Assembly: GCA_963801715.1 (NCBI GenBank)
Contig: CAWDGB010000014.1
Span: 434,001 to 498,000 of the forward strand
Direction: 5' to 3'
DNA from: CAVVJA01 sp963801715
Lineage (GTDB): Bacteria > Actinomycetota > Actinomycetes > Mycobacteriales > Jatrophihabitantaceae
DNA: 64,000 nucleotides
The position numbers and the translations under genes are program-made. The notes beneath the pieces are model-generated. The model was given only the letters and a program-made list of their open reading frames with translations, made no database searches and was not told the origin of the DNA. Below are positions 39,881-48,004 of the stretch, one piece after another. Positions within the stretch are counted from its first letter, which is position 1. Each line of letters begins with the position of its first letter.

Positions 39881-41020
39881 TGGGCAGACGGTCGAACGGC
39901 GAGGGATCGGTCTACCAGCGCGGCGACGGGCGTTGGTGCGCAGCGATCGTCGCGGATGACCCCACGGCCGGCCGGCGCAAGCGGATCGTCCTCTACGGCA
40001 GGACGCGCCGCGACGTCCTCGCCAAGCTGAAGGCTGCCACCGAGCGCGCCGAGTCCGGCGCGCCCGTCAAGGATGCGGCGATCACGGTCGCGTCCTGGCT
40101 GGCGCGCTGGCGCGCTTCGACCCTCAAAGCGTCCGGCCGCAAGGAGTCCACAAAGAGCCTCTATGCCTACCTGTGCGAGAAGCACCTCGAGGCTGTGCCG
40201 TTCGGCGCGCTCACGCTCGACAGGTTGCGGCCGTCCGACGTCGAGGCGCTCGTGATGTCACTACGGGATCGCGGCCTATCCGAGTCCACAACGCGCACCG
40301 CGTACACGGTGCTGCGATCCGCGTTGGACGGCGCGGTCCGGGACGGGCTGCTCGCCCGCAATCCTGCCGCTGTGGTCGCGCGGCCGGGCGTAGCTCGCAA
40401 GGAAGCGCAGTACCTGTCTCCGACTCAGGTCGCGGTGCTGCTCGAGGCGGCGAGGCCGTCGCGGTACCACGCGGCGTTCGTGCTGCTCGCGGCGACCGGG
40501 CTGCGGCGCGGGGAGGCGCTTGCCCTGAGGTGGACTGACGTGGATCTCGACTGCGCGGTCTTGCGGGTGCGGGGCACCCTCGCACGGACCGGCGGGCAGC
40601 TCACGGTCAGCCCACCGAAAACGGCGAAGTCACGGCGCGCGCTGCCGCTCTCCCCCGGCGTCGTCGCGGTACTGCGGGCGCATCGGAAGGCGCAAGTAGC
40701 GAGAGCGGATCCTGGCAGCGAACGTGTGGCACGGTTCCGGCTTCGTGTTCACCACGGAGAACGGGCAGCCAATTGATCCCCGGAATCTACTTCGGGCGCT
40801 AAAGGTCGCGGCCGATCGCGCGGGCCTCTCCGGTGTCGGCGTGCATACGCTGCGGCACTCGGCCGCGTCGGCGCTACTTGAGAAGGGCATCGGGCTCAAG
40901 ACGGTGAGCGAGATGCTCGGGCACTCTTCGGTGGCGATCACCGGTGACGTGTACCAGCACGTCAGCGACGGCGCCGCGCAGGCCGCCGCGGACACGCTCG
41001 CGGCCGCGATCGGAGTCTGA
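39877..41020 (+). pseudogene. Tyrosine recombinase/integrase of the tRNA-Pro element, frameshifted once
   Basis: Domains in order: N-terminal AP2-like arm-binding segment (NGEGSVYQRGDGRWCAAIVAD), core-binding domain (about 68-165) and catalytic domain with Arg in TGLRRGEALALRW, HTLRHSAASALL and LGHSSVAITGDVYQHV (nucleophile Tyr). Between 40698 and 40730 the frame moves by one base; dropping one base restores a roughly 380-residue enzyme. As read, the first Arg and the HxxR...Tyr half are on separate frames, so the product would be inactive. Either a sequence error or decay of the element. Confidence 0.85.
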
Positions 41021-41025
41021 GTGGT

Positions 41026-41047
41026 GTTGCTACACCCGTTGCTACAT
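41026..41047. repeat. Arm-type integrase repeats, right end
   Basis: GTTGCTACAC at 41026-41035 and GTTGCTACAT at 41038-41047, 12-bp period, directly after the integrase stop; same orientation and spacing as the left-end pair. Confidence 0.75.
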
Positions 41048-41116
41048 TCCGGCCCTCGGGCAGCCCGTCGGCGAGCGGTGCGTTGGCTGTACCCCCCGGA
41101 AATGCTGGCCTCGGTG

Positions 41117-41193
41117 TGGTCGGGACGGCGGGATTTGAACCCACGACCCCCTGACCCCCAGTCAGGTGCGCTACCAAACTGCGCCACGTCCCG
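41117..41193 (-). tRNA. tRNA-Pro (anticodon GGG)
   Basis: A 77-nt cloverleaf: acceptor CGGGACG/CGTCCCG, D-stem GCGC/GCGC, anticodon arm CCTGA-CTGGGGG-TCAGG (anticodon GGG), 5-nt variable loop, T-arm GTGGG-TTCAAAT-CCCGC, discriminator A and encoded CCA. It is the integration target of the adjoining element and is left intact by insertion. Confidence 0.95.
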
Positions 41194-41234
41194 CGCGGTC
41201 CGGCCGGACCGGCCGATCGCCCGATCAGCGTAGC

Positions 41235-42593
41235 TCACGGCGACGGCCAGGCCCGGTTCTTCGAGCCACGGCGCTCCCGCACCCGCACCACGACCTGGAT
41301 CGGGGTGCCGGCGAAGTCGAAATCCTCCCGCAATCGTCGCTCCAGGAAACGTCGATAGCCGGCCTCGAGAAAGCCGGTCGCGAAGACAACGAACCGAGGC
41401 GGCCGGGTGTCGGCCTGGGTCGCAAACAGAACTCTTGGCGCTCTACCACCCCGGGCCGGTGGCGGCGTCGCCGCCACGACGTCCGTGAGCCACGTGTTGA
41501 GTCGCCCCGTGGAGATGCGACGGTCCCAGGAGGCAAGGCTCGTGCGCAAGGCAGGGGCCAGTTTGTCGATCGCGCGACCGGTACCTGCCGAGACGTTGAC
41601 GCGCGGCGCCCATCGAACTCGACCGAGCTCGCGATCGACCTCCCGTTCCAACTGGTAACGGCGGTCATCGTCGACGAGGTCCCACTTGTTGAAGGCGATG
41701 ACAAGGGCCCGTCCGGCATCGACGACGCCGGCCAGCACGCGCTGGTCCTGCTCGGACAGCGGTTCGCTGGCGTCGAGCACGACGATCGCGACCTCGGCCG
41801 CCTCGATCGCACTGGCGGTGCGCAGGCTGGCGTAGTACTCCATGCCGGCCGCCTGCCGGACACGGCGACGCAGCCCGGCCGTATCGACGAACCGCCAGAC
41901 CTCCCCGCCGAGTTCGACCAGGCTGTCCACCGGATCAATCGTCGTGCCAGCGACCGGATCGACCACCGCGCGTTCGTCGCCGGTGAGTTGGTTGAGCAGG
42001 CTGGACTTGCCAACGTTGGGTCGACCGATCAGGGCCACCCGGCGTGGCCCGACGTCCTCCCGCTGTTCGGGCGGCGCCGCCGGTAATGCGGCGATGATCG
42101 CGTCGAGCAGATCCCCGCTTCCGCGCCCGTGCAATCCGCTCACCGGATGCGGCTCGCCCAGCCCGAGTGACCATAGTTCGGACGCGTCGGGCTCGGCCCG
42201 CTCGTCATCGATCTTGGTGACGACAAGGAGCACGGGCCGGTCGGAACGACGCAGCGTGCGGGCCACCACGAGATCGGTGTCCGTCGCTCCGGTCTGACCG
42301 TCGACAACGAACAGCACGAGGTCGGCGGTGGCCACCGCCCGTTGTGCCTGCTCGGATACTCGGGCTCGCAGCCCGCGAGCATCTGGCTCCCATCCCCCGG
42401 TGTCGACGAGAGTGAACCGACGTCCGCCCCAGATTGCGTCGTACGCGATCCGGTCCCGCGTCACGCCCGGCACGTCCTGAACCACCGCCTCGCGACGCCC
42501 CAGCATGCGGTTGACCAGCGTCGACTTGCCGACGTTGGGCCGACCGACGACCGCGACGACGGGCGAGGTCGAGATTTCATCCGGGCCGCTCAC
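41235..42593 (-). CDS. der: GTPase Der (EngA), ribosome assembly
   Basis: A 452-residue protein with two tandem GTPase domains and a C-terminal KH-like domain. P-loops: GRPNVGKSTL near residue 17 and GRPNVGKSSLL near 190. Also DTGGW, DTAGLRRR and NKWD. Der is needed for 50S ribosome assembly. GTG 42593, 36 bp after cmk in the same direction, ending the scpA-scpB-rluB-aroH-cmk-der run next to tRNA-Pro. Confidence 0.96.
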   Translation of the reverse strand: MSGPDEISTSPVVAVVGRPNVGKSTLVNRMLGRREAVVQDVPGVTRDRIAYDAIWGGRRFTLVDTGGWEPDARGLRARVSEQAQRAVATADLVLFVVDGQTGATDTDLVVARTLRRSDRPVLLVVTKIDDERAEPDASELWSLGLGEPHPVSGLHGRGSGDLLDAIIAALPAAPPEQREDVGPRRVALIGRPNVGKSSLLNQLTGDERAVVDPVAGTTIDPVDSLVELGGEVWRFVDTAGLRRRVRQAAGMEYYASLRTASAIEAAEVAIVVLDASEPLSEQDQRVLAGVVDAGRALVIAFNKWDLVDDDRRYQLEREVDRELGRVRWAPRVNVSAGTGRAIDKLAPALRTSLASWDRRISTGRLNTWLTDVVAATPPPARGGRAPRVLFATQADTRPPRFVVFATGFLEAGYRRFLERRLREDFDFAGTPIQVVVRVRERRGSKNRAWPSP

Positions 42594-42629
42594 CGAACCC
42601 GCCCGGTTCCCGCGCGCACGAGCGCCCTA

Positions 42630-43427
42630 TCAGCCTTCATGACGACGAGCGTGGACGAGCTCGACCACCCGCTCGACAACCCCGTCGACACCGATGCCAG
42701 TCGTGTCAAGCTCGACCGCTCCGTTGGCTATCTGTAACGGGCTGTCGGATCGGGAGCTGTCCAGCGAGTCGCGGCGGGAAAGGTCAGCCTCGACCGAGTC
42801 CACGTCGACGCCGGTGAGTTCGCCGGCTCGACGTCGCGCTCGTTCGGCGGAGCTCGCGGTCAGAAAGACCTTGACGGCGGCCTGCGGCCACACCACCGAT
42901 CCGATGTCCCGACCCTCGACGACGATGCCGCCGATGCCGGACAACCCGGACGCCGAGCCGCCACTGATCAATTCGCGCTGCCGAGCCACTAGCCGCGTTC
43001 GTACTCCAGACACGGCCGACACCGCGGACACCGCTGCGGTGACCGGGGCCGAACGGATCTCGCCGTCCACGCGCTCGCCGGCGAGGCGGACCACGGGCTG
43101 ATCCGGGTTCGTGGCGACGTCGATCGCCACCCGCCGTACCACCTCGACGACCGCCTCGGGGTCGGCGGGATCCACTCCGGCCCGCAATACGGCCAGCGTG
43201 GCGGCGCGGTACATCGCGCCCGTGTCGAGGTAACGCGCCGCGAGTCGACGGGCCAGGGCGCGCGCCACCGTGGACTTTCCGGTACCAGATGGTCCATCGA
43301 TCGCGATCACACCCTCGAAGCGCGACTTCGCTGGCGGTTCGGACTCGGCGGCCAGGCATGTTTCTGACACCGGGAGAGGATACGAAAGCGTGCGCGGGGG
43401 TCTTGCGCCTACTCCACCTGGGCTCAT
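42630..43427 (-). CDS. cmk: Cytidylate kinase
   Basis: A CMP/dCMP kinase with P-loop IDGPSGTGKSTVARALA and LDTGAMYRAATLAVL, plus EGRDIGSVVWPQA. ATG 43427 overlaps the aroH stop (ATGA), giving 265 residues. GTG 43370 would give 246, closer to the usual length of about 225-230, so the first 19 residues are uncertain. Confidence 0.93.
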   Translation of the reverse strand: MSPGGVGARPPRTLSYPLPVSETCLAAESEPPAKSRFEGVIAIDGPSGTGKSTVARALARRLAARYLDTGAMYRAATLAVLRAGVDPADPEAVVEVVRRVAIDVATNPDQPVVRLAGERVDGEIRSAPVTAAVSAVSAVSGVRTRLVARQRELISGGSASGLSGIGGIVVEGRDIGSVVWPQAAVKVFLTASSAERARRRAGELTGVDVDSVEADLSRRDSLDSSRSDSPLQIANGAVELDTTGIGVDGVVERVVELVHARRHEG

Positions 43428-43792
43428 TGCGGCAGATCTGTCCGCAGCTGTGCCGCACCTCGCAGATACACGTGCCGCAGTTGCGCTCGCGAGCGCGGCG
43501 TCGCGACGTGCGCGAGCAGCCGAAGCACCCTCGGCATGGCGCCGGGTACCGATATCTCGGTGGCGCAGATGAGCGGCACATCGGTAAGCCCTAGCGCTCG
43601 GGCTGCGTACGCCGGGAACTCGGCGGTCAGGTCGGGCGTGGCCGTGAACATGATGCTGATCAGGTCCTCGCCGGCCACGTCGTTGCGGCGCAGTACCTCC
43701 CGCACCAGCTCGGTGGTGCCCGCGAGGATCTCGTCCCGACCGTCGTGATCGATCTGGATGGCTCCCCGTATCGCCCGAACGGCCACGCTCAC
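43424..43792 (-). CDS. aroH: Chorismate mutase, AroH type
   Basis: A 122-residue AroH-fold mutase converting chorismate to prephenate for Phe/Tyr synthesis. Matches the family: VRAIRGAIQIDHDGRDEI, LISIMFTATPDLTAEFPAYAAR, VPLICATEISVPGAMPRVLRLL. GTG 43792 overlaps the rluB stop (GTGA) and its stop overlaps cmk. The prephenate dehydrogenase gene that accompanies it in Streptomyces is absent here. Confidence 0.93.
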   Translation of the reverse strand: MSVAVRAIRGAIQIDHDGRDEILAGTTELVREVLRRNDVAGEDLISIMFTATPDLTAEFPAYAARALGLTDVPLICATEISVPGAMPRVLRLLAHVATPRSRAQLRHVYLRGAAQLRTDLPQ

Positions 43793-44586
43793 ACTCCAGT
43801 CTTCGGTCCGGGTTTGGTCTGCGTTGCGGGCGTATCGACGAGGTGATGCAACCCGGCAAGTTCCTCCCGGGTGAGTTCGCGGAGCGTGCCCGAGCGCTGT
43901 CCGGCGAGCCGCACGCCACCGACCTCGGTTCGCACCAGCCGGTTCACCGGATGGCCGACCGCTGCGAGGAGCCGCCGCACGATGTGCTTCCGGCCCTCGT
44001 GCAGGACGATCTCGACCAGGGCTCGGTCCCCGTCGCGCTGGAGCACCCGGAACGCGTCGACCTCGACATCGCGACCGTCGAGCGAAATCCCGGTGCGCAG
44101 CCGCCTCCCGACCTCGGGACGGACCGGCGCGGGTACCTCGGCCAGGTACGTCTTCGCTATCCCGAAGGACGGGTGAGTCAGCCGATGAGCGAGCTCGCCG
44201 TCGTTGGTGAGCAGCAGCAGGCCCTCGGTGTCGGCATCCAGTCGCCCGATGTGAAACAGACGTTCCGGCCGGCCGGCCACGAGGTCGCCCACGGTCGGTC
44301 GGCCGCGTGCGTCGGACATGGCCGACAGCATGCCTCGTGGCTTGTTGAGCGCCAGGTAGACGAGGTCAGGGCGAATGTTGACCCGCGCTCCGTCAACCCG
44401 CACGACCGCCGTGGCGGGATCGACGCGGCGGCCCAGCTCCGTGACGACGAGGCCGTCCACCTCAACGCGTCCCGCAGCGATCAACTCCTCGCAGGCTCGC
44501 CGCGAGCCAAGCCCCGCCGCGGCCAGAGCCTTCTGCAATCGGACGGTCCCGGAGTTGGCAGCCTCACGCCCCGGTTCAGAGGGCAT
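43789..44586 (-). CDS. rluB: 23S rRNA pseudouridine synthase RluB type
   Basis: 265 residues: S4 RNA-binding domain (about 17-75, RLQKALAAAGLGSRRACEELIAAGRV), then the RsuA/RluB catalytic domain with the Asp-containing GRLDADTEGLLLLTNDG and HEGRKHIVRRLLAAVGHPV. Makes pseudouridine in the 23S rRNA. ATG 44586 starts within the last codons of scpB (about 11-bp overlap). Confidence 0.93.
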   Translation of the reverse strand: MPSEPGREAANSGTVRLQKALAAAGLGSRRACEELIAAGRVEVDGLVVTELGRRVDPATAVVRVDGARVNIRPDLVYLALNKPRGMLSAMSDARGRPTVGDLVAGRPERLFHIGRLDADTEGLLLLTNDGELAHRLTHPSFGIAKTYLAEVPAPVRPEVGRRLRTGISLDGRDVEVDAFRVLQRDGDRALVEIVLHEGRKHIVRRLLAAVGHPVNRLVRTEVGGVRLAGQRSGTLRELTREELAGLHHLVDTPATQTKPGPKTGV

Positions 44587-45184
44587 CGGTATCGAGCGTG
44601 TCGAGATCGGGAAGCATGGGCGCTAGCGAAGGTAGCTCGGCCAAGGACCGAAGGCCCATCTTCTCCAAGAACAGGTCGGTCGTGCAGTACAGGCCGCCGC
44701 CGGTGTCGGGGTCGGTCCCGGTCTCGACGATGAGCCCTCGGGAGGTCAGGCTGCGTACCACGCTGTCAACGTTGACTCCGCGGATAGCCGAGATCCTCGC
44801 GCGAGTAACGGGCTGGCGGTAGGCAATGACGGCCAGGGTTTCGAGCGCGGCCTGGCTTAGTCGGCTGCGCTGTCCTTCGAGCAGGAACGCGGTTACCCAG
44901 GGCGCGTAGTCGGGTCGGGTGTACAGCCGCACCCCGCTTGCGACCCGGCGCAGCTCGAGTCCGCTCCCGCGCGTGTCGAGCGATTCTTGCAAGGAGGTCA
45001 GGCCAACCTCGATGTCCTGATCGGGTCGCTGGAAGGCGGTGGCAAGCGCGCTGACTGCGACCGGAGCATCGACGACGAACAGCACCGCCTCGAGCGCGGC
45101 GGCCAGGGACATATCTTCGCGCAGCGGTGGCGGCGCCGGGCCCGAGCCCGGCTCGTCCGGTGCCGGTGCCTCGTTCTCGGTCAC
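44576..45184 (-). CDS. scpB: Segregation and condensation protein B
   Basis: A 202-residue ScpB with two winged-helix domains (LAAALEAVLFVVDAPVAVSALA; LSQAALETLAVIAYRQPVTRARISAIRGVNVDSVVRSL). It forms the SMC-ScpAB condensin. GTG 45184 overlaps the scpA stop (GTGA); the longer frame to 45256 is antisense to scpA sequence and rejected. Confidence 0.94.
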   Translation of the reverse strand: MTENEAPAPDEPGSGPAPPPLREDMSLAAALEAVLFVVDAPVAVSALATAFQRPDQDIEVGLTSLQESLDTRGSGLELRRVASGVRLYTRPDYAPWVTAFLLEGQRSRLSQAALETLAVIAYRQPVTRARISAIRGVNVDSVVRSLTSRGLIVETGTDPDTGGGLYCTTDLFLEKMGLRSLAELPSLAPMLPDLDTLDTDAL

Positions 45185-46047
45185 CCGTACTCCTCGTCGA
45201 CGAGATCGCGGTGCCGTTCGGCCATCTCCGGCGGGCCGGCCGACGCCTCCGCCCACCGAACCCGCAGCTCGCCCAGCGCGGCAACCTGGTCGAAGGCGAC
45301 CACGCCGTCACGGTAGAGCTCGAGCAGCGCGAGGAAGCGGGCCACGACGTCCAGGGTGGTCACACAATCCGCCACGAGAGACCGGAAAGTCGCGGCCCCA
45401 TGCCTGCGCAGCCGCTCTCGAAGGACCGCCATGTGTTCCCCCACGCTGACCCGTGGCGCGTGGACATGCTCGGTCGGAACCTGCGGCGCCGGCCGTGGGG
45501 TCAGTGCCCGCGCAGCGAGAGCGGCGAACCGCGTCGGACTGATCGACAGGATCACCTCAGGCAGCAACGCCCGAAACTCAGGATCAATGGTCGCGGACCT
45601 GCCGTGGCGCGGCGCTTGGGCCCGCTCGAGCTCGGACAGGTAGCTGGCCGCGAGCTTGTAGGCGCGATACTGCAGCAGCCGGGCGAACAGGAGATCCCGG
45701 GCTTCGAGCAGCGCCACATCCTCCTCGTCATCGACCTCGGCGGCGGGCAGCAGACGCGCGGCCTTCAGATCGAGCAGAGTCGACGCGACGACGAGGAACT
45801 CGGTCGCCTGCCCAAGATCCCACTCGCCGGCCGCGCCGAGGTAGGTGATGAATTCGTCCGTGACCTGGGAGAGGGCTACCTCGGTGACGTCGAGCTGGCG
45901 GCGGCTGATCAGGCTGAGCAGCAGGTCGAACGGGCCGTCGAAGTTCACCAGCGTTACGTGAAACCGGCCGTCGTCCGGCTCCGGAGCGAACCCGGCATCT
46001 GCCGCCAGCGATTCGATCGCGATAGCGTCTTCGGCGGACAGGCTCAT
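45181..46047 (-). CDS. scpA: Segregation and condensation protein A
   Basis: A 288-residue kleisin subunit of SMC condensin: N-terminal SMC-binding region VTLVNFDGPFDLLLSLISRRQLDVTEVALSQV, then EFLVVASTLLDLKAARLLP, and a C-terminal winged helix (VVARFLALLELYRDGVVAFDQVAALGEL). ATG 46047. Immediately after a ParA-like gene, so chromosome segregation functions cluster. Confidence 0.94.
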   Translation of the reverse strand: MSLSAEDAIAIESLAADAGFAPEPDDGRFHVTLVNFDGPFDLLLSLISRRQLDVTEVALSQVTDEFITYLGAAGEWDLGQATEFLVVASTLLDLKAARLLPAAEVDDEEDVALLEARDLLFARLLQYRAYKLAASYLSELERAQAPRHGRSATIDPEFRALLPEVILSISPTRFAALAARALTPRPAPQVPTEHVHAPRVSVGEHMAVLRERLRRHGAATFRSLVADCVTTLDVVARFLALLELYRDGVVAFDQVAALGELRVRWAEASAGPPEMAERHRDLVDEEYG

Positions 46048-46135
46048 TCGCTAATCCCGCCGCGCACACGCCCCGGCAACCCGCGCAGACGCCGAGCGTA
46101 CCCGCGGGAGCCGCGAATTGGCGATGCCCGCCCGG

Positions 46136-47119
46136 TCACCCGGACGCGACGCGTGCGAGCACCTCGCGCGCCAGGTGTCGGTAGGCCAGGGCGCCGCCCG
46201 AGGTCGGTGCCCAGCTTGTGATGGGCTCGCCAGCCACTGTTGTCTCCGGAAAGCGCACGGTGCGGGAGATGACGCTGTCGAATACCTCGTCTCCGAACGC
46301 CTCGACCACGCGGGAATAGACCTGGCGACCATGCAACGTCCGACCGTCGTACATCGTGGCCAGGATGCCATCAATCCTCAACTTAGGGTTGAGACGTTCT
46401 CGCACCTTATCGATCGTATCGATCAGCAATGCGACACCCCGCAGGCTGAAGAATTCGCACTCCAGCGGGATGATCACGCCGTGGGCTGCAGTCAACGCAT
46501 TGACCGTCAGCAACCCGAGCGACGGTTGGCAGTCGATGAGCATGACGTCGTAGTCGTCAAGCACTGGTGCCAGCGCGCGCGCCAGCGTTTGCTCGCGTGC
46601 GACCTCGTTGACCAGCTGCACTTCGGCGGCCGACAGGTCGATATTGCTGGGGAGCAGATCGACACCGGGAACGCTCGTCTTCAGCAGGACATCCTCGAGC
46701 GTCACGCCGCGCTCCATGAGGAGGTTGTAGACGGTGCGTTCGAGCCGTTGCGACTGTATCCCCAGGCCTACCGACAGGGCGCCCTGCGGGTCAAAGTCGA
46801 CCAGCAGGACTCGGCGGCCGTACTCACCCAGTGCGGCACCCAGGTTGATGGCCGTGGTGGTCTTGCCGACGCCACCTTTCTGATTACACAGCGCTATGAT
46901 CCGCGCCGGTCCGTGCCGATCGAGCGGGGCCGGATCGGGCGTGTCTCGGCGTTGGCGAGCCAGCGCCGGATCGACCTGCCGGGCCGGGTCCTCGGTCGGG
47001 GCGGGCGCCTCCGACGGCGCGACGGTTTCCGCCCCCACCGTCGCAAGGGTTGGGTCGAGCTCGGGCGGTCCCGCGGACATGTCGAGTGCGACGAACGAGT
47101 CGCGCGGAGTTGAGGTCAT
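46136..47119 (-). CDS. ParA/Soj-like ATPase (Rv1708-like)
   Basis: A 327-residue ParA-family ATPase. A Pro/Ala-rich N-terminal extension (about 1-70) precedes deviant Walker A KGGVGKTTTAINLGAALGEYG, then VLLVDFDPQGALSVGLG and MLIDCQPSLGLLTVN. It is separate from the oriC-linked ParA and lies upstream of scpAB as Rv1708 does. ATG 47119; a TTG at 47152 is in frame but less likely. No parS site is visible nearby. Confidence 0.92.
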   Translation of the reverse strand: MTSTPRDSFVALDMSAGPPELDPTLATVGAETVAPSEAPAPTEDPARQVDPALARQRRDTPDPAPLDRHGPARIIALCNQKGGVGKTTTAINLGAALGEYGRRVLLVDFDPQGALSVGLGIQSQRLERTVYNLLMERGVTLEDVLLKTSVPGVDLLPSNIDLSAAEVQLVNEVAREQTLARALAPVLDDYDVMLIDCQPSLGLLTVNALTAAHGVIIPLECEFFSLRGVALLIDTIDKVRERLNPKLRIDGILATMYDGRTLHGRQVYSRVVEAFGDEVFDSVISRTVRFPETTVAGEPITSWAPTSGGALAYRHLAREVLARVASG

Positions 47120-47289
47120 CTGGCGCCGCAACCCCCTAGCCGATCCGGTCAACCTGACGCTCCGGGCGAGGCTACCTCAGCCAGGCGCCTGACCATTGTT
47201 GCCACGCGTGACGAACCACCACCACGCTTAGCGGAAACGGCGATCCCGTAAAAAATGTCTCATGAGCGAGCATGGCCGGAGGCCACCGA

Positions 47290-48000
47290 GTGAGTGAGCT
47301 TCGTGCGTCCACCGAGAGTGGCCTGCCGCCAGTTCCGCGGCCGAACTTCCGCCGCAGCCTGATCACCGGCATCCTGGCGCTGGCGGCGCTGATTGCCGGC
47401 GTCAACCTCGGCGGAGTCCACCGGGAGGACAACTACCGGTACCTTGTCATCGGCCTCACCGCGGCCTTCGTCATTCTTGGCGTGAGTGCCATCCGGTCGG
47501 CCGGCCGGGACATCGTGGCCCTCAGCCAGACTCGGGTGGGCGCGCCCGCCGCCACGATCCTGCGGTTCATCGCAACGACCGCTGGGTACCTGCTGATCGT
47601 CTTCGGCTTGCTATCCCTGCTGAACGTCAACCCGGCGAGCTTGCTCGTCGGAGGTGCTCTCATCGGTGCCATTCTCGGCCTTGCCGCGCAGCAAACCCTG
47701 GGCAACTACTTCGCCGGCATGGTGCTGTTGATCGCTCGGCCCTACGTCCCGGGTGAGCGAGTCACCATCCACAACGGCGGTATGGGCGGCGACTTCACTG
47801 GAACAGTGGTCGACGCCGGAGTGATGTACACGGTGCTCTTGACCGACGTCGGTGAGGTGAAACTGCCCAATTCCGGGGTCCTCGCTTCAGCGATCGGCCC
47901 GCCGATTGAGGACGAGGCCGTCGGGCCAGAGGTCGACGAAGCTGCCGCCGCCACCGCGGATGAGCAGGCGCGGCCCACGCAAGCGCCGCCGCTGCCCTAG
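47290..48000 (+). CDS. Small-conductance mechanosensitive channel (MscS) family protein
   Basis: A 236-residue membrane protein with about four helices and the MscS core: pore-lining LLVGGALIGAILGLAAQQTLGNYFAG, then the beta domain RPYVPGERVTIHN...GTVVDAGVMYTVLLTDVGEVKLPNSGVL. GTG 47290 is chosen for GGAGG at 47277-47281 over ATG 47272. Divergent from parA, convergent with xerD. Confidence 0.88.
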   Translation: MSELRASTESGLPPVPRPNFRRSLITGILALAALIAGVNLGGVHREDNYRYLVIGLTAAFVILGVSAIRSAGRDIVALSQTRVGAPAATILRFIATTAGYLLIVFGLLSLLNVNPASLLVGGALIGAILGLAAQQTLGNYFAGMVLLIARPYVPGERVTIHNGGMGGDFTGTVVDAGVMYTVLLTDVGEVKLPNSGVLASAIGPPIEDEAVGPEVDEAAAATADEQARPTQAPPLP

Positions 48001-48004
48001 TACA

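Larger units (their letters stand above)
36265..41162. mobile_element. Small integrated element (about 4.9 kb) in tRNA-Pro, with tyrosine integrase
   Basis: Bounded on the left by a 45-nt partial copy of the tRNA-Pro 3' half (36265-36309) and on the right by the intact tRNA (41117-41193). The integrase gene ends 97 bp from the tRNA 3' end, and paired GTTGCTACAC repeats occur just inside both ends. Contents: a small hypothetical gene, a membrane-anchored propeller-like protein, a short ORF, a lipoprotein, an HTH protein and the integrase. No replication, transfer or restriction genes are visible, so it is a cargo-bearing remnant or a minimal, possibly satellite-like, element. Confidence 0.8.

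Noticed and set aside
47119..47290. parS-like centromere near the ParA gene
   Set aside because: No 16-bp palindrome of the TGTTTCACGTGAAACA type in this intergenic region, and the ParA is the scpA-linked type rather than the oriC one.
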